Source: Treponema sp.
Lineage (GTDB): Bacteria > Spirochaetota > Spirochaetia > Treponematales > Treponemataceae
Assembly (NCBI GenBank): GCA_016297405.1
Contig: JAEDGP010000099.1
Coordinates: 1-5,893 of the forward strand
Direction of reading: 5' to 3'
DNA length: 5,893 nucleotides
In this document: piece after piece, positions 1 to 5,893 of the stretch
How positions within the stretch are numbered: position 1 is the stretch's first letter
How the letters are laid out: each line of letters begins with the position of its first letter
Made by a program: the position numbers and the translations under genes
The notes under the pieces: generated by a model
Told to the model about the DNA's origin: nothing
What the model saw: the letters and a program-made list of their open reading frames with translations, nothing else
The model's database searches: none

Positions 1-10
1 TGCGGATTTG

Positions 11-52
11 TTCGCCTTTTCGCGCGGGCTTCCGTTCAGAACCGTCTTATGG
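11..52 (-). repeat. 42-bp direct repeat, copy 1 (downstream of operon)
   Basis: This stretch is identical over all 42 bases to 5839-5880 and has the same orientation. It is 24/42 G+C, clearly richer than the surrounding DNA. It begins 8 bases after the TAA of the PII-like gene when read on the minus strand. Just past it, bases 1-10 (minus strand CAAATCCGCA) resemble, at 6 of 10 positions, the left hairpin arm that follows copy 2, so a hairpin may be cut off by the window edge. The repeat itself folds poorly: only GTT-CAG-AAC and 3-bp GC stems are seen. It lacks the long imperfect palindrome and the GTTRRRY/RYYYAAC boxes expected of an integron attC site. It is most likely a dispersed genomic repeat placed at 3' ends of transcription units; its function is unknown. 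Confidence 0.93.
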
Positions 53-60
53 TAACCAAT

Positions 61-348
61 TTACAGTTCCACTTCCTGGGAACAGAAAAGCGCAATGCCT
101 TCTTCCGGGAACCTGTCTTTTACAGCCTTTATAATTGCCTTTGCTTTCAGCGCATTTTCTTTAGAAACATAGGCAAACATGACAAAATTCTGCTGAGGCC
201 AGGTTGAATTGCCAAGTTTTTTTGAATGCCGGCCTCGCCCCTGCACTGTAGGAATCACTGTATACTCGATTTCAGGAATTTCTTCTTCCAGCAATTCAGT
301 AATATCTTCCTGCACTGATTGATTTGAAATTATTTCCAGTCTATACAT
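61..348 (-). CDS. PII-like transporter-associated protein
   Basis: This 95-residue protein has no signal peptide or membrane segment, so it should be cytosolic. Its order of predicted elements is beta-alpha-beta-beta-alpha-beta, the ferredoxin-like fold of PII proteins. Residues 1-7 form strand 1, 12-23 helix 1, 27-36 strand 2, 54-61 strand 3, 63-79 helix 2 and 83-94 strand 4. The segment at 35-54 (V-Q-G-R-G-R-H, then K-K-L-G, then W-P-Q-Q-N) sits where the PII T-loop lies and echoes the G-x-G-R of GlnB. It has no uridylylation tyrosine there, and the protein is shorter than the roughly 112-residue GlnB. It resembles the small PG0541-type proteins encoded beside RND pumps (family name from memory). 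The ATG lies 2 nt after the permease stop, and GGGAG at 354-358 is its ribosome site, 5 nt away. It probably senses a small ligand and tunes or reports on the pump; ligand and target are unknown. Confidence 0.8.
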   Translation of the reverse strand: MYRLEIISNQSVQEDITELLEEEIPEIEYTVIPTVQGRGRHSKKLGNSTWPQQNFVMFAYVSKENALKAKAIIKAVKDRFPEEGIALFCSQEVEL

Positions 349-350
349 AT

Positions 351-3300
351 CTACTCCCGGTTTTCTTCAAGCAATGAATAATCAATCTTAAATCGTTTTA
401 CTGTGGATTTCTTCTTCCCTTTCATCACAATGGAATAAAGCACAGGAATTACAAGCAAAGTTACAAACGTAGAAGAAGTCAAACCACCAACAACCGCAAC
501 TCCAATAGGCTGAACCATCCCACTCATTCCCTCTGTTGCAAAGCACATTGGAAGCATACCCAAAATCGTGGTGAAAGTGGTCATCAAAACCGGGCGTAAA
601 CGGCTGGTTCCTGCTTCCAGACAAGCATCAAACATAGGAATATCCCTGTCCCGCAAAAGATTCGTATAATCAACAAGAATGATACCATTGTTTACCACAA
701 TTCCAACCAGCATGATCATGCCAACCATGGCCATAATCGAAAGCGGCTGATCCAAAAACTTGTAGAGGAACGCAACGCCAATAATCAGGAACGGAATTGT
801 CGCAATATTTATGAGCGGTGCCCTGAATGATTCATAAGTAGAAGCCATTACACCAAATACAAGCAGAATCGCAAGGGCAATGATCGAAGTATACACCTTC
901 ATCTGCTTATTGATGTTACCCCAGGATCCTTCATAAGAAACGGTCACACCTTCAGGAATGATGAACGAGCTGGCAATTCCCTGGCGAATGGAATCTTCCA
1001 CCAGATTGGCATTTCTATCGCCAATGATACTCGCAGTTACATGCACTGTTCTTGTCTGATTTTCACGGCTAATCGTTACAGGGCCAAGACCTCGTTTGAG
1101 TTTTGCAAAATTCGAAACCGCAACCTTGCCATTTGAACCTTTCACATACATGGATTCCAGATCAATTACCTGCCGGCGATCTTCTGGTCTATACATTACA
1201 CTCACATCATAATCTTTACCACCTGCATGATATGTGGTGGAAGTCACGCCATTAATTGCGTAATTGATTTCATAAGCTACTGTATTTACATCCACGCCCA
1301 AATCCGCAGCTCGCTCTCTGTCAATTTCGATTTCAACTTGAGGAAGGCCTTGTTCCGTACCAACCTGGATATCGCCCAAATCCGCAATTCCTTTCATTAC
1401 ATCTTCAACTTTTTCCGCCACATCCAAAGCTGCTTCCAGATCATCGGATCGAATCACAAGATCAATATCTGCACCAGTCATCTGCCCCCTCATGCCGGCA
1501 CTAAAATTGAATCTGGCCCCGGAAAAATCTGCAAAATGAGCACGCAATTTCTGCTGAATAGTCTGAGCATTATCGATCTGCTGAGAAGTTGGCGGCAACC
1601 GCACCTGGATGGAAGCTTTATAGCTGGAGCGTGCACCATAGCCGCCCGAACCGATGCTTGTGGTAATATTGTTGTATCCTTTCACTTCCTCGCGAATTAT
1701 TTTTTCCATTTCAAGGGTAACTTTCTTTGTCTCGGCCAACGGTGTACCAATAGGCATGACGATATTCAGCGCTACAGAATCATCGTGGCCGTTTGGCATC
1801 ATATTTACTTTTAACGTAGGCAAAATCGCTATGGAAACAGCCAGCAAACATACGGCCGCCACAAGGGTTACCAGCTTATTTTTCAGCGCAAGATACAGGA
1901 GCTTTTTGTAGCCTGTTGTAATCTTATCTAAAACCCATTCAAAACCACCGTAAATTCCTTTTAAGACAGGATTTCTAACCGGTTTTTCATTTCGGTTTGT
2001 AAGGGGCAGGAACTTTCCAGCTAAAACCGGAACCAGGAAAATTGCTACAAAAAGCGAAGAAAGCAAAGAAATTACAATCGTAAAGATAATGCCTTTGAAC
2101 ATCTGTCCCATCATTTCCAGTTCCCTGATAAATAAAAGGAACGGAACAAAAACACAAATCGTAGTCAAGTTTCCAGAAATTACAGAAACCACCATTTCCT
2201 GAGATCCAAGAATTGCCGCAACCTTTGGTTTTGCCCCACGACTCCGGTATGTATAGATGTTATCAATCATTACAATCGACGCATCTACGATCATTCCAAC
2301 GCCAAGAATCAAACCTGTCATTGTCATCATGTTCAACGTGATTCCTGCAAAGTTCATGCACAGCAAAGTAATCAGAATCGAAAGCGGAATCGAAATAGCA
2401 ATGATAATTGTGGATTTAAAATTCTGCAAAAAGATGAACAGAATCACAACTGCCAGAATCAACCCCATATATGCAGATTCAACAAGAGTATTTATTGTTT
2501 CATTAATCGAAGTGGCCTGATCCAAAATCACTTCCAGATTTACGTCACTTGGCAAGTTTTTTTCGATAGCTGCAAGTTTTTCATGAACAGCTTTAGAAAC
2601 CATAGCTGTATTCGAACCAGACTGCTTTGTTACAGAAACATAAACTCCAGGTTCGCCATTTATATAAACTTCGCTATCTGCGTCTTCATGGCCCATATAG
2701 GCGCGGCCCACATCACTTAAACGAACATCATATCCGTTCACTCTGGAAATAACTACATTGTTTATCTGATCAATCGTAGAAAACTCGCCGGTAGTGCGGA
2801 TGACATAATCCTTTTGACCTTCATTAAGCTTTCCGCCACCCAATTCCAGGTTCTGCTTAGAAAGCGCCGATGAAATTTGAGAAACCGTAAAACCATACGC
2901 AGCAAGCCGATTCTGTTCCAGTTCTACCCGCACTATTTTTTTGCGTCCACCCATAACATTTGCTTCAGCAACGCCTGAAGCCTGTTCCAGAACATCAATT
3001 ATGTTGTCTTCCGCTAGCTGTCTTATATCATTTGCGCTACGATTTCCACGCACGGCAATTCGCATAATCGGCATGGAATTTCCGCTTCGCCTGAAAATCG
3101 TAGGCGTTCCAGCTTCATCTGGAAGATTGCGCTTGACCCTATCAAGCTTATCGCGAATATCATTTACCGCAGACTCCAGATCTGTTCCGTAATCAAATTC
3201 CAGACTGATATTTGAAGAGCCTTCCTGGGAGGTGGAAGTAATTTGCTTTACACCATTAACAGAAACAAGGCCGCTTTCAAGCACTTTTGTGATGGATTTT

Positions 3301-3479
3301 TCCACTGATTCAGGGCCAGCCTTAGGATAGGTCGTAGAAACAGAAACATAAGGATTTTCTACATCTGGAAAAAGGCCAACCGCAACTTTCTGAAGCGTAA
3401 AAATCGCCACAAATCCAAGAAGTGCAAAAACAAGCAGAACAAAAACAGGATGATCAAGGATTTTTTTTGAAAGTCCCAT
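351..3479 (-). CDS. RND efflux permease, inner-membrane component (AcrB/BesB type)
   Basis: This 1042-residue protein is full length for an RND pump, which works as a homotrimeric proton/substrate antiporter. TM1 is at 11-29. A large periplasmic loop follows (31-333). TM2-TM6 lie in about 334-490, TM7 at 534-553, a second loop at 557-862, and TM8-TM12 in about 863-1018. TM4 carries G-M-I-V-D-A-S-I-V, with D399 matching AcrB D407 and A400 in place of D408. TM10 has V-V-N-N-G-I-I-L-V-D, with N930 in place of AcrB K940. R960 and T967 match AcrB R971 and T978. A one-Asp/Asn relay is common in non-proteobacterial RND pumps. The ATG overlaps the adaptor stop by one base (TAATG), and AAGGAG at 3486-3491 sits 6 nt upstream. 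Context makes it the engine of the tripartite pump. I cannot tell drug, lipid or metal export apart; the single TM4 Asp also recalls CusA-type pumps, but no clear methionine relay is seen. Confidence 0.95.
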   Translation of the reverse strand: MGLSKKILDHPVFVLLVFALLGFVAIFTLQKVAVGLFPDVENPYVSVSTTYPKAGPESVEKSITKVLESGLVSVNGVKQITSTSQEGSSNISLEFDYGTDLESAVNDIRDKLDRVKRNLPDEAGTPTIFRRSGNSMPIMRIAVRGNRSANDIRQLAEDNIIDVLEQASGVAEANVMGGRKKIVRVELEQNRLAAYGFTVSQISSALSKQNLELGGGKLNEGQKDYVIRTTGEFSTIDQINNVVISRVNGYDVRLSDVGRAYMGHEDADSEVYINGEPGVYVSVTKQSGSNTAMVSKAVHEKLAAIEKNLPSDVNLEVILDQATSINETINTLVESAYMGLILAVVILFIFLQNFKSTIIIAISIPLSILITLLCMNFAGITLNMMTMTGLILGVGMIVDASIVMIDNIYTYRSRGAKPKVAAILGSQEMVVSVISGNLTTICVFVPFLLFIRELEMMGQMFKGIIFTIVISLLSSLFVAIFLVPVLAGKFLPLTNRNEKPVRNPVLKGIYGGFEWVLDKITTGYKKLLYLALKNKLVTLVAAVCLLAVSIAILPTLKVNMMPNGHDDSVALNIVMPIGTPLAETKKVTLEMEKIIREEVKGYNNITTSIGSGGYGARSSYKASIQVRLPPTSQQIDNAQTIQQKLRAHFADFSGARFNFSAGMRGQMTGADIDLVIRSDDLEAALDVAEKVEDVMKGIADLGDIQVGTEQGLPQVEIEIDRERAADLGVDVNTVAYEINYAINGVTSTTYHAGGKDYDVSVMYRPEDRRQVIDLESMYVKGSNGKVAVSNFAKLKRGLGPVTISRENQTRTVHVTASIIGDRNANLVEDSIRQGIASSFIIPEGVTVSYEGSWGNINKQMKVYTSIIALAILLVFGVMASTYESFRAPLINIATIPFLIIGVAFLYKFLDQPLSIMAMVGMIMLVGIVVNNGIILVDYTNLLRDRDIPMFDACLEAGTSRLRPVLMTTFTTILGMLPMCFATEGMSGMVQPIGVAVVGGLTSSTFVTLLVIPVLYSIVMKGKKKSTVKRFKIDYSLLEENRE

Positions 3480-4411
3480 TATTCGCTCCTTGGCATGGCA
3501 ATATCAATGACTTTTGCCCCTTCAGAAAGGGAAAGCACACCTTCCACAACAACCCGCTCACCAGGCATCAGATTATCAGTAACCTGAACCATGGAATCAA
3601 CCGTTTTGCCGATTTTTACGCTGCGTTTCGAAACTGTCATATCATCATTCACTACAAACAGATACACGTTATCTTCGTCCTGTACCAGACCATCTTTAGA
3701 AACCACAACGCATCCTGCATATTTTGAAGTATAAAGCTTGATTTTTGCGAACATACCGGCATTTACTCTTGAATCCTTCTTATCAAAGTTCAAAAGGATT
3801 TCCTTTGTTCGGCTCAATTTGTCCACCACAGGGGAAACTTTGCTTACAGTAGCCTTGAACACCACATCAGGATATGCTTCCAGCTGAATTTCAGCTTTCA
3901 ATCCAGGCTTCAGTTCTGCCACATACCGTTCGGGAACATTCGCTTTTACCTGCAGATTCTCAATATCGCCTATCATTGTAATCACTGTTCCAGTAGAAAC
4001 TTTTGTGCCAACCTTCAGCGGAGAAGAAAGAATACTTCCACTTATGGGCGCTTCAATAGGACTTAATGCAAACCTTGTACCTGGCTCGCTTGGATCGATT
4101 TTTCCGATCACATCTCCCTTCTTTACATGACTTCCAAGCATTACATCAACTGAAGCAATTTTTCCGCCCATAGATGGAAAAATCTCTATTGAACTTTGGG
4201 TTTCCACCTCACCGTTGGTTATCACATAATCGTTCAAGGTTTCAACCTTTGCTTCTGCACTTCGAACAGTAAAGGTGATATTCCCACCACGGCCACCTTT
4301 TCCCGGCCCGCCAAATCCAGCTCCACCAGCAGGCTTTGTTTTATTTATGACAAAAATTGCAATGGCGGTAACCATCAAAATTGCTGCAACAATTATTATT
4401 TTCTTCTTCAT
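3479..4411 (-). CDS. Periplasmic adaptor (membrane fusion protein), hairpin-less BesA type
   Basis: I call 310 residues from the ATG at 4409-4411, because GAGG at 4420-4423 lies 8 nt before it. An in-frame TTG at 4436-4438 would add 9 residues and overlap the channel gene, and the ATG at 4415-4417 is only 2 nt from GAGG. Residues 5-22 are an uncleaved N-terminal anchor or signal. A glycine-rich linker follows (29-43). The two lipoyl half-motifs are at about 75-107 (G-S-H-V-K-K-G-D-V-I) and 116-148 (A-P-I-S-G-S-I, then V-G-T-K-V). They are separated by under 10 residues, so no alpha-helical hairpin exists. A beta-barrel (about 149-227) and a membrane-proximal domain (about 231-301, with M-P-G-E-R-V-V-V-E-G) complete it. 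Such adaptors join the RND permease to the outer-membrane channel. The missing hairpin matches Borrelia BesA, so docking to the channel must use the lipoyl tip. The gene starts 16 nt after the channel stop and ends in the permease start codon. Confidence 0.92.
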   Translation of the reverse strand: MKKKIIIVAAILMVTAIAIFVINKTKPAGGAGFGGPGKGGRGGNITFTVRSAEAKVETLNDYVITNGEVETQSSIEIFPSMGGKIASVDVMLGSHVKKGDVIGKIDPSEPGTRFALSPIEAPISGSILSSPLKVGTKVSTGTVITMIGDIENLQVKANVPERYVAELKPGLKAEIQLEAYPDVVFKATVSKVSPVVDKLSRTKEILLNFDKKDSRVNAGMFAKIKLYTSKYAGCVVVSKDGLVQDEDNVYLFVVNDDMTVSKRSVKIGKTVDSMVQVTDNLMPGERVVVEGVLSLSEGAKVIDIAMPRSE

Positions 4412-4419
4412 ATTCATAT

Positions 4420-4423
4420 CCTC
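4420..4423 (-). promoter_or_regulatory. Ribosome binding site deciding the adaptor start
   Basis: The minus strand reads GAGG here, 8 nt before the ATG at 4409-4411 and only 2 nt before the ATG at 4415-4417. The spacing favours the downstream ATG, which begins M-K-K-K and gives a compact basic N-terminus before the hydrophobic anchor. The site lies in the short gap after the TAG of the channel gene at 4428-4430. Confidence 0.6.
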
Positions 4424-4427
4424 GTTT

Positions 4428-5705
4428 CTATCTGTCAAATCCTAAAGTTCCAAACGGAAGCCCCAGAAGGTTTTCCAAATCCAAAATGGAACAAATCAAA
4501 TTATAGGCTTGCTCCTTCAATGCAACCCCGGCTTCCATCACAGAATCCGAAGAACGCTGCAGACTCTGTAAATCGGTTTTTCCGTAATTGTAGGCAGTCC
4601 GGGTCATATCATAAGTTTCATCCGCAAGTTCTACGTTCGCTTTTAGGGAATCTATCAAGGAGATACCGTGATTTATTTCCCTTACATAATTATCTTTATT
4701 CACCTGCACACTAATCAAAACTTTTTCCAGATTTTTTTCTGCATTCAAAAGGTTTTGTTTTGAATCCGCAGCAGAAACAGCTCCAGTTGACCATGGAAGC
4801 CAGCCATCCAATGGAATTCTTACACCCAATGAAAGCTTGTTTGAAGTTTGCCATTCATCATTTGAATCTGACCTGCTTTTTCCATAAGAATAACCTGCAA
4901 TGATACTTGGACCAAGTGCTGAAAACCTTGCAGCCAGCAAACTGTTCTTTTTGCTTTCAACAGCATTTTTTGCAATTTCTACATCCGGTGCAGCCTCAAC
5001 TTCCACTTTGTCCAAATATATTTTTTTAATTTTCAGTACGTCATCAAGAGATCCTGCAATTTCCAGCTGCTGCCCTATATCCATGCCCAAAAGCTGTTTA
5101 AACGATGCCATTTTATTTTGAAAAGACACCTGCGCCTTTTCATAATCCGGAGTTTTCTGCTGATAGTTTACCCGGCTAGTCATAACATCAAGTTCGCTCA
5201 TCTGGCCGCTTTTGAATTTTTCCTGATTACGTTCATACTGGGTTTTCGCAGTCTCCAGATTTCTTTTTTGCAATGCAAGGTTTTCATTTTCAAAAAGCAG
5301 TTCATAAAATTTTTTGCGAACCGTAAGCTCAACATTCCTTACAGTCTGTTTATATGCCAACTGTTTTGATTCAAAATCGAGTTGTGCTCCTTTTATCGAT
5401 GTAGCCAGATTCGCAGAAAGCTTCATATTTATGGATCCAGTAACCGAATAATCTTTTTTATCATTTTCAAAATCGTCGCTGATATTACCGTTTATTTCTG
5501 CCGTTGGACTTATGCTGTTCCATGAAGTGTTGTTTTTAAGTTTGCTTAATTCCAGATCATTTCTGCTGATTTTTATATCCAGATTGTTTTCCTTTGCGTA
5601 TAAAACTGCATCTTCTATGGAAAAAACTTTTTTCTCTGTCTGCCCACAAACTGGCATTGTGGCAATCAAAAGCGCAATTATCAACGGGATTTTTGTTATA
5701 CGCAT
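4428..5705 (-). CDS. TolC-family outer-membrane efflux channel (BesC type)
   Basis: This 425-residue protein is slightly shorter than E. coli TolC. An N-terminal signal peptide spans about 1-21 (basic M-R-I-T-K, hydrophobic 6-19). Cleavage is plausible after V-C-G at 19-21; C20 gives only a poor lipobox. Two outer-membrane-efflux repeats follow, about 28-215 and 230-420, each with long heptad-rich helices around a beta-hairpin that spans the outer membrane (strands near 67-99 and 266-298). The family pattern Y-x-x-G-x-x-x-x-x-D-V occurs as F-K-S-G-Q-M-S-E-L-D-V at 164-174, and its repeat partner is Y-N-Y-G-K-T-D-L-Q-S-L at 372-382. The repeats close with K-Q-L-L-G (203-207) and L-E-N-L-L-G (410-415). 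It should form a trimeric exit duct for the downstream adaptor and permease. It is the first gene of the operon, and its ATG has AGGAGG 4 nt upstream. It is intact, with no frameshift. Confidence 0.93.
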   Translation of the reverse strand: MRITKIPLIIALLIATMPVCGQTEKKVFSIEDAVLYAKENNLDIKISRNDLELSKLKNNTSWNSISPTAEINGNISDDFENDKKDYSVTGSINMKLSANLATSIKGAQLDFESKQLAYKQTVRNVELTVRKKFYELLFENENLALQKRNLETAKTQYERNQEKFKSGQMSELDVMTSRVNYQQKTPDYEKAQVSFQNKMASFKQLLGMDIGQQLEIAGSLDDVLKIKKIYLDKVEVEAAPDVEIAKNAVESKKNSLLAARFSALGPSIIAGYSYGKSRSDSNDEWQTSNKLSLGVRIPLDGWLPWSTGAVSAADSKQNLLNAEKNLEKVLISVQVNKDNYVREINHGISLIDSLKANVELADETYDMTRTAYNYGKTDLQSLQRSSDSVMEAGVALKEQAYNLICSILDLENLLGLPFGTLGFDR

Positions 5706-5709
5706 TGAG

Positions 5710-5715
5710 CCTCCT
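5710..5715 (-). promoter_or_regulatory. Ribosome binding site of the channel gene
   Basis: The minus strand reads AGGAGG-CTCA-ATG, a full Shine-Dalgarno match with a short 4-nt spacer. It supports the ATG at 5703-5705 as the operon's first start codon and suggests strong initiation. Confidence 0.75.
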
Positions 5716-5761
5716 ACACGATCAAAGTCTATTGCCTTGAACTGGATTTATTTTTTCCTGC

Positions 5762-5787
5762 TATCATATAAACAAATGATACTTCAA
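5762..5787 (-). promoter_or_regulatory. Possible operon promoter with overlapping inverted repeat
   Basis: This is the only sensible place for the operon promoter, between the terminator-like hairpin at 5808-5837 and the ribosome site at 5710-5715. The minus strand has TATGAT (5763-5768), one base off the sigma-70 -10 consensus. The best upstream box, TTGAAG (5782-5787), is only 13 nt away, too close for a normal -35, so recognition by sigma-70 is uncertain. An inverted repeat, TATCAT (5762-5767) and ATGATA (5776-5781) with an 8-nt spacer, overlaps the -10 candidate and could be an operator. AT-rich DNA yields such arms by chance, so this is a weak call. The 5' leader would be about 50 nt. 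Confidence 0.3.
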
Positions 5788-5807
5788 ATAGTAACATTTC
5801 TAGGAAT

Positions 5808-5837
5808 AAAAAAATGCAAATCGCGGTTTGCAATTTT
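5808..5837 (-). terminator. Intrinsic terminator-like hairpin after repeat copy 2
   Basis: On the minus strand, arms TGCAAA (5827-5832) and TTTGCA (5815-5820) pair around a 6-nt loop, CCGCGA. The stem extends by AAAA/TTTT (5834-5837 with 5810-5813) across one T-T mismatch, and a run of seven T (5808-5814) follows. This is the layout of a Rho-independent terminator, though the stem has only two G-C pairs. It would end transcripts that enter from beyond 5893 and so insulate the efflux operon. On the plus strand the hairpin is followed only by TTTT, so termination in that direction would be weaker. Confidence 0.55.
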
Positions 5838-5838
5838 A

Positions 5839-5880
5839 TTCGCCTTTTCGCGCGGGCTTCCGTTCAGAACCGTCTTATGG
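5839..5880 (-). repeat. 42-bp direct repeat, copy 2 (upstream of operon)
   Basis: This stretch is identical over 42 bases to 11-52 and in the same orientation; starts are 5828 bases apart. The identity ends sharply on both sides: base 10 differs from 5838, and bases 53 onward differ from 5881 onward. On the minus strand it precedes the terminator-like hairpin at 5808-5837 by a single base. Together they form a unit of repeat plus hairpin plus T-run at the presumed 3' end of the upstream transcription unit. No target-site duplication, transposase or integrase accompanies it. In the same minus-strand frame as copy 1 it would read H-K-T-V-L-N-G-S-P-R-E-K-A-N, but no start codon and no ribosome site support translation. 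Confidence 0.93.
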
Positions 5881-5893
5881 CATGCATGGCTGA

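Noticed and set aside
11..52. Integron attC site or CRISPR repeat
   Set aside because: It has no long palindromic fold and no GTTRRRY/RYYYAAC boxes. Only two copies are present, 5.8 kb apart, without spacer arrays, and the unit between them is a four-gene operon rather than a single cassette.
388..624. Minus-strand 78-codon frame inside the permease gene
   Set aside because: It is out of phase with the well-conserved TM11-TM12 region of the permease, so it is a shadow frame.
1227..1814. Plus-strand open frame of 195 codons
   Set aside because: It lies entirely antisense to the permease gene, has Cys/His/Ile-rich composition typical of a shadow frame and no recognisable domain.
4412..4438. 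Longer adaptor starting at TTG 4436-4438
   Set aside because: It would put charged residues before the anchor and has no ribosome site; GAGG with 8-nt spacing supports the ATG at 4409-4411.
4196..4714. Plus-strand open frame of 172 codons
   Set aside because: It is antisense across the adaptor-channel junction, with unnatural composition, and both genes beneath it are clearly real.
5643..5705. Lipoprotein signal on the channel protein
   Set aside because: C20 is preceded by M-P-V, a poor lipobox even by spirochaete standards; signal peptidase I cleavage after V-C-G fits as well.
5784..5893. Partial coding region entering from the right edge on the minus strand
   Set aside because: The frame is open for about 36 codons but is made of the repeat, the hairpin and the T-run, and the visible part has no conserved domain; the real end of the upstream gene cannot be placed.

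Overview
The window holds one complete tripartite RND efflux operon. All genes are on the minus strand and are packed end to end. In transcription order, from high to low coordinates, they are: a TolC-type outer-membrane channel (4428-5705), a periplasmic adaptor (3479-4411), an inner-membrane RND permease (351-3479) and a 95-residue PII-like protein (61-348). Gaps are 16 nt, a 1-nt stop/start overlap (TAATG) and 2 nt, so the four genes are almost certainly co-transcribed and partly translationally coupled. No regulator, tRNA, transposase, integrase or CRISPR is visible.

The most likely host is a spirochaete, probably Treponema-like. This is an inference from protein features, not from a marker gene. 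The gene order channel-adaptor-permease matches besC-besA-besB of Borrelia burgdorferi. The adaptor is short and lacks the coiled-coil hairpin, as reported for BesA. The DNA is moderately AT-rich. Bacteroidota carry comparable operons with a PII-like partner (PG0541-type, from memory) and are the main alternative.

Region by region on the minus strand: the right edge (5881-5893) is the unidentified end of whatever lies upstream. Next come a 42-bp GC-rich repeat (5839-5880), a hairpin with a T-run that looks like an intrinsic terminator (5808-5837), a short AT-rich leader with a possible promoter and inverted repeat (5762-5787), and a strong ribosome binding site at 5710-5715. The operon follows. 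Eight bases after the last stop codon, the same 42-bp repeat occurs again, base for base (11-52), close to the left edge.

The permease would use the proton gradient to collect a substrate from the periplasm or inner membrane, the adaptor would link it to the channel, and the channel would provide the exit through the outer membrane. The substrate (drug, lipid or metal) cannot be read from the sequence. The PII-like protein is probably a cytosolic trimeric sensor tied to the pump. The most unusual items are the paired 42-bp repeats at matching 3' positions of transcription units, the hairpin-less adaptor, and the PII-like gene at the operon end.
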